Under the pieces are notes generated by a model, which searched no databases, was not told the origin of the DNA, and was given only the letters and a program-made list of their open reading frames with translations. Of a stretch of DNA of 61,196 nucleotides, positions 36,672-46,352 are shown in pieces. The position numbers were made by a program, and so were the translations under genes. Location of the stretch: assembly GCF_000429925.1 (NCBI RefSeq), contig NZ_AUCU01000032.1:1-61196 (forward strand). Direction: 5' to 3'. Origin of the DNA: Desulfatirhabdium butyrativorans DSM 18734 (GTDB lineage: Bacteria > Desulfobacterota > Desulfobacteria > Desulfobacterales > Desulfatirhabdiaceae). Numbering within the stretch: position 1 is the stretch's first letter; the number at the start of each line of letters is the position of its first letter.

Positions 36672-37622
36672 TCAATCACTTAATCCCCAAAGTTGCCTAA
36701 CCACACGGGAAGGTTGGAACCGGATTGATCCAAGATTATCATGAGAGTAACATGTAACCCTCAAATTAGAAGGGTTCAAAGCGCCCCCATTACAGATAGG
36801 AGCGATAGTCATTTCGCTATCATCGGCAGAACAATCACATCCTTCTGGATGTTCGCACACTCTCTCGGTGGCCAGTAGGCGCACAATCCAAAAGGGCTGC
36901 GGAAGGGAATTGATCCCAAGATTGTTGGGCTTGACCTGACGTGGCCGTCCTTCAACATCATAGATTGAAGTAAGCGCACTCTTGTATCTATTACACCATC
37001 CACATGCAAGCCTTAGGTTGCCCTCGTTCTCACCGCCGTGAACATGTGCTACCACATGATCTATCTCTATCGAAAGATCCCGTTGTTTAAGCCCTCGTGG
37101 TTTCAAGAAATCAATGAATTTAGGGAGTGGAATTTCGCGACGCCCTTGCTGAATGAAATTGTCGATAGCTTCCTTAGTAAACTGCCAACCACAAAGCCAG
37201 CACCGGGGTGAACTGCCAGCGAGTTCGATAAGAGAAATCTTTTCAGATCGAGAAACTGGTTGGCGCTGCCGTTTGGCTTGAAATGCTAAAACACGCTGTT
37301 GCAGGATGCGAGCAACGGTTGACGCGATTCGCTTCTTCTCCGGCTTCGTAAATGTATGGAATCGTTGATCAACAACAGTAAGGACGTCACGAAAAAGAAA
37401 AGCATAGGAAACGTCATTACCCGCGTATCGGCGTGGATCTGCAAGACTCTCGATGAACCATATTGCCCATTGTTCGTTGATATCGGCCCGAAGCAGTGAC
37501 CTTCGCCGGCCAAGGACATTTTCTGGAACCTGTAGTGCAGCAAGCCCCGAGAGTGTAGCATTATTCCATGTGCCAGCAAGGTTATGGAGGGCCTGAGTAA
37601 TGAAGCTAACTTCGTCCGTCAC
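36672..37622 (-). CDS. HNH endonuclease of the Dnd-linked module
   Basis: This 316-aa nuclease carries the HNH motif IEIDHVVAHVHGGENEGNLR, continuing LACGWCNRYKSAL, with a structural Cys pair upstream (RCWLCGW). A further Cys cluster, CEHPEGCDCSADD, follows. HNH nucleases fused or linked to phosphorothioation genes cut DNA according to its modification state. This one is the last gene of a six-gene minus-strand module converging on dndE. Whether it cuts modified or unmodified DNA cannot be read from sequence; context with a helicase and an SMC-like ATPase favours restriction of unmodified DNA (inference). Confidence 0.82.
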   Translation of the reverse strand: MTDEVSFITQALHNLAGTWNNATLSGLAALQVPENVLGRRRSLLRADINEQWAIWFIESLADPRRYAGNDVSYAFLFRDVLTVVDQRFHTFTKPEKKRIASTVARILQQRVLAFQAKRQRQPVSRSEKISLIELAGSSPRCWLCGWQFTKEAIDNFIQQGRREIPLPKFIDFLKPRGLKQRDLSIEIDHVVAHVHGGENEGNLRLACGWCNRYKSALTSIYDVEGRPRQVKPNNLGINSLPQPFWIVRLLATERVCEHPEGCDCSADDSEMTIAPICNGGALNPSNLRVTCYSHDNLGSIRFQPSRVVRQLWGLSD

Positions 37623-37640
37623 TTATCTCCTCCCAAATCC

Positions 37641-39371
37641 CTAACCACTGCGTCCTTGCCGATACAGGCGCTTATCTGGTAATGGTCCGCCAGCCTGTCT
37701 GTGTTCTGTCCAAAGTGCTGCCCACTGATTCTTGATTCCTGATTGGTCTTTTTTAACGCCGTACTTCCATAGTTCCCAGTCCTTGTCAAAGTAGTTCACG
37801 TTGACTTCCACAAGCCACTCGTCGACGAGCAAGCGAACAGCATCTGCATTTTTGATCTCTTTCTTCGCTACAAACATGAACTTAAAGAAATCAGCGGTAA
37901 GGATAGTCAAGCTAACTTTATTGAAGAGATTACTATGCCGCGGACTTCCCCAATAGTTCCAACGATCAGGATTATCTGTACTGGCAAGCCTGTCGCGAAC
38001 AGAATTCCAAAACTCTATGAAGACAGAACGCCATGGACCATTTATGGATTTCCAATATTCGAATGCGGAGCTGAATCCGTTCGAGGCATAGTCAGAAACG
38101 ATAGGACTCGATTCCAGGCATTTGTTTCTCCACGAAGCAGCATAGTCGGGTCGTTCCGAGAATAACTTTCCTCCCTGCAAATCTCTGAAGATTGATATAA
38201 GTGCGGAAAAGACATTCCACTGTAGCAAGTCTTTGGCGTCTCCAGTGAGACCACGCTCAACAAGATTCGAAAACGGGCTAGATTGGTGACGTGCTAAAAA
38301 GGTGATCGCCTGGGACTCTTCAACCTGAATCCCTGCATTCTTGAGTCTAGAGGCTACTGTCTCCATCTCGTCTTTTGACAATGTTGTTGAGACGATTGTG
38401 CCAAGCAGAGCGCGGCCAATCGGTGTAGCCTTTTGGTTGACGACAACAAACTGGAATACTTGCTCCGCTGGATCACTAGACATAAGTAACGAAATCGGTA
38501 GCCGACGTGCATAACGCATGATAATGTCCGTCTCGACTACCTCTGGTGCTTCCCCATCAGCAATACGTTGTTCAATCTCAAGCTGTGCGGATTCCTCGTT
38601 GAGCTTTGCCTTAGCCGCTTGGAGAGCTCCTAAAAGACGGTGTTGACCATCCACCAAGACGACAGGGCGTAAGTAGGATAATAATGCATCGCGCGTAAAT
38701 CCAAGAAATTCATCTTCCTCGACGGGTTCTCCGATAAGCTTCAGCAGTTCATGACGAGCAGCAATTTCTTGCCAAAAGTCTAAAATGTGGGACTCCTCAA
38801 AAAGAGCCACCGATGCATCACCATTATCATCAGGTTCTAAGCTCACCCCCTGATCTTCCTGCAGATCTTCTTCGCCTTCGCTTCTATTTGAAAAATGCCC
38901 GATTTCTGCGGCACGAATTTTCAATGCCGCGATAAGATCTTCCCTTGGTGCCTTGCCTTTTAAGTCTTCGACACGATTCTCGATATACTCACGTACCCGC
39001 CCGAAAATCTCCATCAGCGGAACTGATGAGAAATCTGTTAAGTCGATAATGATCTCCCCCACAAGAACGTCAGCTACTTCTGCCTCATTGCTGGGTTCAA
39101 AACGAACTGAAGAGAGCGGAATGTCCCGTATTGCGCATAGTAGTGGATTTTGGATGATATTGTCGTCGTTCAAGTAGAAGTCGCATAGGCTTTTGATGCG
39201 GATAGCGTTTTCCTCACGTTGAAAGCCGGCGGTCTCCTCGCCCGATCCAAGCCGCTTCTTTTGAGGAATGCCAGCCCACTCAATGATCTCTGTAGAAGGA
39301 GCTGCAAACAGAGTTAACATCTTTCCAGAATCGGTCTGTTTAATCTGAATCGCTCTGTATCGAAAATACAT
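37641..39371 (-). CDS. DGQHR-domain protein (DndB-like)
   Basis: This 576-aa protein is a second member of the DGQHR family in the same locus, after DndB. The signature VVLVDGQHRLLGALQAAKAK lies near the middle. An acidic insert rich in Glu and Asp (about residues 175-205) separates it from the N-terminal domain. Such proteins are DndB relatives often found beside HNH genes in phosphorothioation islands; a DNA-binding or regulatory role is likely. It is followed after 18 bp by the HNH nuclease, so the two may form a functional pair. Confidence 0.8.
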   Translation of the reverse strand: MYFRYRAIQIKQTDSGKMLTLFAAPSTEIIEWAGIPQKKRLGSGEETAGFQREENAIRIKSLCDFYLNDDNIIQNPLLCAIRDIPLSSVRFEPSNEAEVADVLVGEIIIDLTDFSSVPLMEIFGRVREYIENRVEDLKGKAPREDLIAALKIRAAEIGHFSNRSEGEEDLQEDQGVSLEPDDNGDASVALFEESHILDFWQEIAARHELLKLIGEPVEEDEFLGFTRDALLSYLRPVVLVDGQHRLLGALQAAKAKLNEESAQLEIEQRIADGEAPEVVETDIIMRYARRLPISLLMSSDPAEQVFQFVVVNQKATPIGRALLGTIVSTTLSKDEMETVASRLKNAGIQVEESQAITFLARHQSSPFSNLVERGLTGDAKDLLQWNVFSALISIFRDLQGGKLFSERPDYAASWRNKCLESSPIVSDYASNGFSSAFEYWKSINGPWRSVFIEFWNSVRDRLASTDNPDRWNYWGSPRHSNLFNKVSLTILTADFFKFMFVAKKEIKNADAVRLLVDEWLVEVNVNYFDKDWELWKYGVKKDQSGIKNQWAALWTEHRQAGGPLPDKRLYRQGRSG

Positions 39372-39499
39372 AATCCTTATCCCTTTTTGAACAGAGTTTG
39401 ATGATAATCAGTGATCCTGCCAAAGATGATCCAATGAAACAATAGAAGATAAGTTTTATTAACCTACCAAGTACCCACTTTCCATTAATAACTTGCAAA

Positions 39500-39961
39500 C
39501 TAAATCAAAAGCTCCAAATCTGGACGCCCGACATTTTCTCCGCGCTGGCTTTCAATAAAGGCAAGTAAACCATCCAAATCCACTGGACGATCAGAAAAGA
39601 AGTTCTTTAAGATGCTCAACCCGCCATTTACATACTCCTGGAAAACATTGATTCTATCATCCTCCGCATCTGAAGAGCCGCACAGACACTCAGTTCCGCA
39701 GGATTCCACCAACGAAATAAGGTAAAGAATGCCAGGCCATGTCGGACAGTTGCCGAAAGTACTCTGATCTATTCCTTTGCCCGAATCGACTGAGTTTAGA
39801 GGTTCACGTTTTCCGTTTTTTATCCCTACTTGAGATGCAAACAACAGCAGCCTCCAAATCTCTTTAAAAACACCGAGCTGCTCAGACATTAAGGATTTGA
39901 TAATGTCTTCCTTGTCCAAAGCCCTCTGAATTCTCTTCATGCCTGTTCCCGCCTTTTTCAT
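39500..39961 (-). CDS. DNA phosphorothioation-associated protein 4-like
   Basis: This protein of about 153 aa includes DKEDIIKSLMSEQLGVFKEI, LLLFASQVGIKNGKREPL and VFQEYVNGGLSILKNFF. I recall this pattern as the 'dnd_assoc_4' family, found next to Dnd restriction modules. Its biochemical role is unknown. The start is uncertain: ATG at 39961 has aaggg upstream, ATG at 39940 is also good, and the frame stays open to 40018. It lies between the SMC-like ATPase and the DGQHR gene on the same strand. Confidence 0.65.
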   Translation of the reverse strand: MKKAGTGMKRIQRALDKEDIIKSLMSEQLGVFKEIWRLLLFASQVGIKNGKREPLNSVDSGKGIDQSTFGNCPTWPGILYLISLVESCGTECLCGSSDAEDDRINVFQEYVNGGLSILKNFFSDRPVDLDGLLAFIESQRGENVGRPDLELLI

Positions 39962-40232
39962 TTGAACCACCCTTTTCAGATGCTGCCAAACAGTAGATAT
40001 CGTCCACCGGCATTTCAAAAAGAATCACCTCGGGGGAATCGACCCGTTCCACACCTCCAATGTGCCTGCGAATCGTCGTCCGTAGGACGCCCCCCCTCTG
40101 GAGTGGGAGTGTTAAGCACGTAAAGCTGCAAGCACAATATCTCAGAATAGATCTCTTCGATACATGTTGTTGTAGACCTGGCAAGTGATCGAAGGGTTTG
40201 CTGAACGGCTTATGCGAAGGTAGCGTTCTCGC

Positions 40233-42332
40233 TCATAGCTTTCTTATCTCTGTAAACTCATCTACTTCTGACGGAAAATATTGCTGGATTGCTTGCCCAT
40301 CGATGAGGAGTTCCGGATTGGCTCGCTCTGGTATTGTCGGACCATGATAGGTCAAATAATACTGTTTTCCTACACGCCCGGATTCATGGAGGGCACTTTC
40401 CACCTGTCCCTTGTACTGTTCAGGGCTGACGAATAAAAGGATCTGAGGTGCCAATTCAGGTATATAGCGGGCCACCCCTTTACGGAATATACTTAGGGAG
40501 CCAAAAGGGGAGTCGATGACAACCGGATAAGCGGAACCCTCAAGCCCCTTCAAGATGGTTGGGATCTCTGAACGCCGCTTGGCAAGAGCTACCAAGCTAG
40601 CAATAAAAACCAGAGAGGTGACTGTCCGTTGGCCGGTACTCAATGCGGCATCGATCTCGGCAGGATTATCATCATCCTCACCAGAAGAAACTCGCTTGCG
40701 GATCCTCAATGTGTAGTTTTCCGTAAGCTCGGCCCAGTAGTCCCGGTCGATAATTTTTCGGAAGTGACTATCAATCTCGGTGTTAAGAATTGGACGCAGG
40801 TCCCTTGTTTCTGCTTCAAGTATTTCTTCAAGGATCTTTGTACAATCTTCCAATGCATCAACACGGCGTTGTGCACGGGCTGCAGCTTCCTCTTTGTCCT
40901 TTATCTGACGAATCTGTTCTTCTAAAGATCTCTTTTCTTCATACACAGTTTCAATCTGGCTCTCTATGCGGCCCAATTCGGCATTTTTTGCATCGCGATC
41001 AAGCTGCAGCTCTTTTCTTTTTTCCTCTAGTTGCTGTACTTCCTCATCCTTTTTCGTGCCAAGGAGTTGGTGAATCTCCTCGATCTCTTCTTCCTTATTC
41101 CGGATTTCACGGGCAAGATCCAGTCGCTCAGTATTTAGTTGGCGGAGCTGCTCTTGAGTCTGCCGGGCAACCCCCTCCATAAGGCCGATTGCATGGTCCA
41201 AGGCACCAACGGCATTATTGAAGTTCTGATCACCGGCGATAGTCAAGAGCCTTTCTACGGCAGCCCGCTCCGGTGTTCCCTCATCCAGACAGCGAGTACA
41301 AATGCAGTTGCCGCTTTCAAGGAGCTCCTGCAGAAAAGTGTTTAGGACACGGGCTGGTATCTTTCCCTCGCTGCGCAGCTGCGCCACAAGCTCACGGCCG
41401 CGGTTAATTAGCCCAGCGCTAAAGACGGTGTACCCATCCTCTGATATGAGCTTTCCCAAGCGACGAGTGACATCCACACGACGTTCAGTTAGCTCATCCC
41501 GTTCAGCTACAAGCCGAACCCGTTTGGATTGCAGCTCCCGGGCCTGACGATTTGCAGCAAGTTTATTGTCAACACTCTCGATTTCTGCAGCAATGGCCTT
41601 TAGATTCGCGAGGACTTGTTTACGACTCTCCTCTCGTTCGTTAATCTTGGCTTCCACCCGATTAAGGTTTTCAATGAGCTCTCGTTTCTCATCAGTTGTA
41701 GCATCTTTGAGCTCGCTGCGGAGTTTTCCCCTGACACTCTGGTGGCAAAGATCATCAATAGTAGTGCGGAGCAGCTTAAGGCCCAGCATCTGATGGATGG
41801 CGTCGGTAACCTTATCTCGGTTAGTTTCCATGGCAAGATAATTGATTCGTTCGCCGTTGAAAAACAAAAAGTTTTTTATTCCATCCGGAATGATAGTTTC
41901 GATGACCTGCTGCGGTCGTTCGGATTTGTAGGTTTGCCCGTCTTTCATGACTTCCAGAGTGAGATCGGTTTTCTTAGGGTTCAGGTTTTGCTGAGCCAGA
42001 GTAAGCCGTCGAGTCAGGATGTATCGGGCCGTATCGTGCCGAAAGGACACTTGCACTGAGGCAGATAGGGAGTCAGGATCCGTAGCTCGATGTGCCAACC
42101 CTTCGTGAATAATCCGGTCGGGCTTTTCAAAGTCATCCGGGTTACCATCGGTTCCCATAAGCCCATCCCTGCCATAGAACCCCCAGAGCAAGGCCTTCAG
42201 CAAAGTGGTCTTACCGAACCCGTTTTCTGCAAGCACTATTGTGACATTTCGTTCCCGGATATCTGAGAAGACAATCTCCTGGCGCCCTTTGAATTGACGA
42301 AAATTATCAAGGACAAGGCGTTCGAGAATCAT
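40233..42332 (-). CDS. DndD/Rad50-like SMC ATPase with zinc-hook cysteines
   Basis: This 699-aa ATPase has Walker A LAENGFGKTTLLKALLWGFY, the mark IKNFLFFNGERINYLAME (as in DndD), a long coiled coil and a central Cys pair GNCICTRCLDEGTPE that looks like a Rad50 zinc hook. The C terminus carries ALSTGQRTVTSLVFIASL (signature) and YPVVIDSPFGSLSIFRKG (Walker B). It is clearly related to dndD yet belongs to the opposing module, where such ATPases pair with a helicase for restriction. Its start overlaps the 62-aa gene by 4 bp (ATGA). Between its stop and the next gene are about 270 bp without a clear gene. Confidence 0.82.
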   Translation of the reverse strand: MILERLVLDNFRQFKGRQEIVFSDIRERNVTIVLAENGFGKTTLLKALLWGFYGRDGLMGTDGNPDDFEKPDRIIHEGLAHRATDPDSLSASVQVSFRHDTARYILTRRLTLAQQNLNPKKTDLTLEVMKDGQTYKSERPQQVIETIIPDGIKNFLFFNGERINYLAMETNRDKVTDAIHQMLGLKLLRTTIDDLCHQSVRGKLRSELKDATTDEKRELIENLNRVEAKINEREESRKQVLANLKAIAAEIESVDNKLAANRQARELQSKRVRLVAERDELTERRVDVTRRLGKLISEDGYTVFSAGLINRGRELVAQLRSEGKIPARVLNTFLQELLESGNCICTRCLDEGTPERAAVERLLTIAGDQNFNNAVGALDHAIGLMEGVARQTQEQLRQLNTERLDLAREIRNKEEEIEEIHQLLGTKKDEEVQQLEEKRKELQLDRDAKNAELGRIESQIETVYEEKRSLEEQIRQIKDKEEAAARAQRRVDALEDCTKILEEILEAETRDLRPILNTEIDSHFRKIIDRDYWAELTENYTLRIRKRVSSGEDDDNPAEIDAALSTGQRTVTSLVFIASLVALAKRRSEIPTILKGLEGSAYPVVIDSPFGSLSIFRKGVARYIPELAPQILLFVSPEQYKGQVESALHESGRVGKQYYLTYHGPTIPERANPELLIDGQAIQQYFPSEVDEFTEIRKL

Positions 42333-42517
42333 TTTATCACCCGCTTTATGTGATCGTAGATTTTTTGATGGATCTCAGGCCGACGTTTGAGGTGCATCAA
42401 AGCTCGTTCATCTTTCAGGATATCCCGAATGAGGATCTGATACTCAGGCTTCGCATTCTTAAAGATTTCCTTCGCTCCGGTGAGATTTTGTGTGCTCGTA
42501 TCCGATGGATCGGTCAT
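42329..42517 (-). CDS. Small 62-aa helical protein in the Dnd restriction module
   Basis: This small, basic, helical protein (TGAKEIFKNAKPEYQILIRD then ILKDERALMHLKRRPEIHQK) is translationally coupled to the SMC-like ATPase by an ATGA overlap, which argues that it is real. I recognise no family. It may be a small subunit or adaptor between the helicase and the ATPase. It starts 66 bp after the helicase stop. Confidence 0.65.
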   Translation of the reverse strand: MTDPSDTSTQNLTGAKEIFKNAKPEYQILIRDILKDERALMHLKRRPEIHQKIYDHIKRVIK

Positions 42518-42582
42518 GATTATTTCTCCTTACATTCAGAAACAAACCCTCGATTGTGAAGAATGATATAGCGTTCTCAAAC

Positions 42583-44700
42583 TCACTCCGATAGAAGATT
42601 GTAGTCCAAACGAAGCTCGTGAAGAGAATGCAACGCCTCAGGCCCATTCTCCGCCATTCGACAGAACTCGACGATTCTTCTCAACTCCCGCTGGAAGAAT
42701 GATCGTTCCATGTTGAATCCATCGTCGTCAAGCCTTCCACCAAGGTCGGGCGGTTGGACAACGAAATCGTAGATAACCGCCTGGTTCTTACCAGGAGCAT
42801 TCCGCAGTAGACGTCCTCGACGTTGCACAAACTGGCGTGGATTGGTGGAACTGGCCAGCAAAAAGCCCATTCGTAAATCAGGCAAATCTATCCCTTCATC
42901 GAGACAGCGGATGGCCACAACGCCGTCCAGAAAACCACTGCTGAGATCCCTCAAGATTTCCTCACGCACTTGAGATGTCTCACGATAGGTGAAATTCCGT
43001 ACGCGTAGTCCATGCTTTTCTCCCAAGAGGTGAGCTACGGCTTGAATCTGTTTGACCTCATCATCACTGATGGTATCTGTGGTTCTGCCGTCTCCACAGT
43101 AAAAGATTGCTTTGCGCGGCGGTTCTCCTATCGATTCGAGCACTCTATCAAGCGCCTCCAGCTTATTGACCGCCCCGGCAAGCAAGCGAGCTCTTTTGAT
43201 AAGCAACCGTAGTGCCGTTTGCTCCATTTCATCATCAATTTCATTTCCATGAAAGAAGCGAGCGAGTTGAATGGTTATTTCCTCATAAGCATCTGCTTCA
43301 TCATTAGTTAGCTTAACCAATATAGGAAAATATCGATAACGGCAAAGACGTCCTTCAGCGATAGCCTGTGAGAGCGAATACTCATAAACGACACCACCAA
43401 AATATCTAAGTACAGCTGAGGTTCCCACCGGATCATAATGACGTTCAGGTGTAGCTGATAAACCAAGTCGCAAAGGAACACCTTCCGGAAGAGCTTCCTT
43501 GATACGCTTTGCTCCCAAATTATGGACTTCATCAGCAATCAGGAGGTGATGAACTGCACCTGAAACCACATGTGGATGCAACCGTGACTGGAATCCCTCA
43601 CTCAGAAAGGTTGAATTAGTGGCGACAATGGCATGCGCTTGAGAAAGCCCAAGAGTTAGTCTCTGATACCCTTCCTCAAACTCTGTTTGCCAATTTCGTG
43701 ACCCTTCAAAACAGCCAATGGCACGCAGGCCAAATGCCGCCATTTCTCTTATCCATTGGCGACAGAGATTGATATAGGGACAAATAACAATGAGAGCAAA
43801 CGGTTTGTTCTTCTCCGCCACCTTGCTTGCTAGTGTCAACGCAGTGGGAGTCTTCCCTGACCCGGTCGCCATCGAAAAAATGCCTTTTCCTCCGGCCTTA
43901 CACCATGCACGGATGGCATCTACCTGATAAGGTCGCAACGAAAATCCATACTGAGGGCAAAATTCTCTCTCCGGAAGAGCTTCGCTAACCTTGTTTGCTG
44001 ATAAACCACTTGGAGGCCGATCTGCATAACGATAGCGCTCCAACAATTCCCTACCAATCTCACTGAATTCAATTACTTGTAAGCCTGTCGTCGCATTATT
44101 CCAAAGTGCCTCAAAGTTATCTATCTCTTCCTGAACCCGGCCTTCAGAATCTTTCCACGAACAGAACACCTTGATGCTCTCAAAATTTTCTACCAAACCG
44201 CCGGCAGTTTCATTAGAGGAACCCGCAAATGCAACACAATTCCCATATGCATCAGAAAATATGCCGATTTTTTCATGGAAAATGCCTCTGGAAAATCCAC
44301 CATCTTTATTTTTCCGAAGAGCCAATTTGATTTCCAGTAGACCGCTAACTGCAAGCCACGCAAGCGCATTGAGTCGATCATTGATCAAAGCATCTTCAAT
44401 TTCTGTAAGGGATCGAGCAACAATAGAACGCAACACATCTTCGGGATAATCATGAGCAGCTTGTAGTGCCTTGGCATCGTCCGGTTCCAAATATGGCGAG
44501 ACAACAAGCCGCATTTTTCCGCCTTTAAATGCTAAACTGGCTACGCCTCTTGCAGCCAATGCTAAACCGGCACTGGTAAAATAACCAGCAGCTCGTCTGT
44601 ATAACATTGAAGATTCCATACATGGGACATAAAAATCCTTAACCATGTCATCGCGGCCTGTCCTGTATGAGATGCGTAGTGGAAGATCTTTGAGATACAT
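42583..44700 (-). CDS. PLD-like nuclease-helicase (SF2) of the Dnd-linked module
   Basis: This 705-aa fusion has a phospholipase D-like domain at about residues 1-230, with IFHEKIGIFSDAYGNCVAFA then GSSNETAGG (an HxK...GSxN active site). An SF2 helicase follows: FSMATGSGKTPTALTLA (Walker A), LLIADEVHNLG (DEVH), RLGLSATPERH, DGVVAIRCLDEGIDLPDLR and QFVQRRGRLLR (motif VI). This matches helicases annotated as phosphorothioation-dependent restriction enzymes. As first gene of the minus-strand module it probably supplies the DNA-tracking motor and one nuclease activity, with the HNH protein as a second. DptF, DptG and DptH are not present, so the restriction half is of another type, perhaps Pbe-like. 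Confidence 0.82.
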   Translation of the reverse strand: MYLKDLPLRISYRTGRDDMVKDFYVPCMESSMLYRRAAGYFTSAGLALAARGVASLAFKGGKMRLVVSPYLEPDDAKALQAAHDYPEDVLRSIVARSLTEIEDALINDRLNALAWLAVSGLLEIKLALRKNKDGGFSRGIFHEKIGIFSDAYGNCVAFAGSSNETAGGLVENFESIKVFCSWKDSEGRVQEEIDNFEALWNNATTGLQVIEFSEIGRELLERYRYADRPPSGLSANKVSEALPEREFCPQYGFSLRPYQVDAIRAWCKAGGKGIFSMATGSGKTPTALTLASKVAEKNKPFALIVICPYINLCRQWIREMAAFGLRAIGCFEGSRNWQTEFEEGYQRLTLGLSQAHAIVATNSTFLSEGFQSRLHPHVVSGAVHHLLIADEVHNLGAKRIKEALPEGVPLRLGLSATPERHYDPVGTSAVLRYFGGVVYEYSLSQAIAEGRLCRYRYFPILVKLTNDEADAYEEITIQLARFFHGNEIDDEMEQTALRLLIKRARLLAGAVNKLEALDRVLESIGEPPRKAIFYCGDGRTTDTISDDEVKQIQAVAHLLGEKHGLRVRNFTYRETSQVREEILRDLSSGFLDGVVAIRCLDEGIDLPDLRMGFLLASSTNPRQFVQRRGRLLRNAPGKNQAVIYDFVVQPPDLGGRLDDDGFNMERSFFQRELRRIVEFCRMAENGPEALHSLHELRLDYNLLSE

Positions 44701-45162
44701 TTTCTTGGCTTATCCTGTCATCTCCATCATGCAATAAACTCCTCTTGAAAAATTCTATCAAATCAACCTTGAGGCCTTGTATCTGGATTTCTTCGAAACC
44801 CCGATCTATTCCACCATTATCAACGAAGATACCTATACACCAAGGTAACAATCCTTATTAGAGGGACATATCAAATTCTGGAAAAATATCAAGATCGATT
44901 TTATCTGATTCAGATGACCTTAGAGTCTATAGATATCAAGATGACGTGCCGCGACAGTGCCGCCTAAATCGCCCACCCCGGGATTTTTCATCCAATTCTG
45001 TGTACTCCTTCTTGCAGGAACAATGTGCCGGAGCGTATTGTGAAAGTGCTTGATTCCCTTAGCCTGTCACCACGGTAGGATGACAGCAGGATGATCATTG
45101 CCAGGACTGGCGAAACGCTCCATAAACATTTGTTTACGATATTATACAAATATGCTAACTAA
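44701..45162. other. Intergenic region, no gene seen
   Basis: No gene is supported in these 462 AT-rich bp. They must contain the promoter of the minus-strand Dnd-linked module, but no clear -35/-10 pair is visible. The stretch at 45163-45200 resembles 7929-7960 (ggattcgaaaaaagcccgga against ggcttcgaaaaaaggccgga), a small dispersed repeat. Confidence 0.45.
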
Positions 45163-45640
45163 CCAATGACGGATTCGAAAAAAGCCCGGATGCTGCGTTA
45201 TCTGGTAACCGGCTCAACTATTGAGCGCATTGCAGCGCACCCAAAAAGGAGCTGCACTTCTCAGGAGTTACGTGCCTTGATGCAAGGCTGACGGATAAAA
45301 TCAGAGCGCTGTATGAGCGCCAATATCTCAAGGGAGGGGACATCTTCGATCTCTGGTGGATCGTCAACCAGTTGGGGACTCCCATCAACTGGTGGTTGCT
45401 TGAAAAAAATGTCGATGTATCGGGTTCCCTTTCACCCTGCCCGAGGTCCAGATGTTTTCCTGGATTCAACATCCTTCGTTGAGATTGAAAAGGCGCTCAG
45501 AACCGACCTGGGCCGCTTCATTCCACCAGATATTCTTTCCACATACCAGATGGAAGGATATCAACGGTTCATCCTGACGTTACAGCAGATCAGCGCTCAG
45601 CTTCGGACGCAGGACATTTGCCGATTATTTTGGAAATAAT
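45163..45640 (+). pseudogene. AbiEii-type nucleotidyltransferase toxin remnant
   Basis: Three frames must be joined to read it. One gives DARLTDKIRALYERQYLKGG and DIFDLWWIVNQLGTPINWWL, the typical C-terminal part of AbiEii nucleotidyltransferases (KLRALY...RDxFDLWW). Another continues with FVEIEKALRTDLGRFIPPDI. The catalytic N-terminal half is absent. It precedes the AbiEi-like relic, so the pair has the order toxin then antitoxin. Confidence 0.7.
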
Positions 45641-46244
45641 GGCAATGGAAAAATCCACATTCAAGCGGCTGAAGTTCCTTCCAGGGCTGTTCCGCCTGGA
45701 AGATGTGGAAAAGCTGATTCATCACCCAGCCATGTTTTTATCACGAGCACTGAAAAATGGCTTTATTTATCGGCTGATGAGAGGCCATTAGGTCAATTCT
45801 TTTCTGTACGGTTTTCCGCAGGTGGAAACCGTCGGCTGTTTTCTCCGGCCACCGGCCTATGTGTCAGGTGAATGGGCCTTGAATTATCATGGCATCAGTC
45901 TGCAATCCCCCATGGTCTGTACTGTCATTACGTTAAGCCCGGCGGTTGGAAGGGGCCGAAATATTCCGTACCAGGGAGTTACCATCGAATTTTCAAAAAT
46001 TTCACCCAATCTTTTTTTCGGATTCAACCGGGTCGATGATTTCTACATCGCCACACCCGAAAAAGCGGTATTGGACACCCTGCACCTCAGAAAATCTCTT
46101 CCCGCAGAGGATGAGATGGAACTGGAGAATATCGATATCGAGACGATGAACGAGATGGCAAGTCAATTCCCGCTTTCTGTGACCCGCAGGCTGTATTCCC
46201 TGCATAGAACGCTCCCACCCATTTCCGGATTACCTGGAGCATAG
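45639..46244 (+). pseudogene. AbiEi-like antitoxin, interrupted by an amber codon
   Basis: The reading starts MAMEKSTFKRLKFLPGLFRL and continues through ALKNGFIYRLMRGH to a TAG at 45789-45791. It resumes in the same frame as VNSFLYGFPQVETVGCFLRP, then SGEWALNYHGI and FYIATPEKAVLDTLHLRKSL. The second part is a normal AbiEi-type C-terminal domain. One substitution would restore a gene of about 200 codons. The neighbouring toxin is also broken, so the pair is dead. Confidence 0.75.
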
Positions 46245-46352
46245 ACTTGTCTTTACGATCGGCTGGCCATGACACGGCGTTTCCCCAAACCGAATGTGGC
46301 CTTTTCCCCACATGAAAACATTCATCCATCGTGATGGAACCGCAAACAATCG

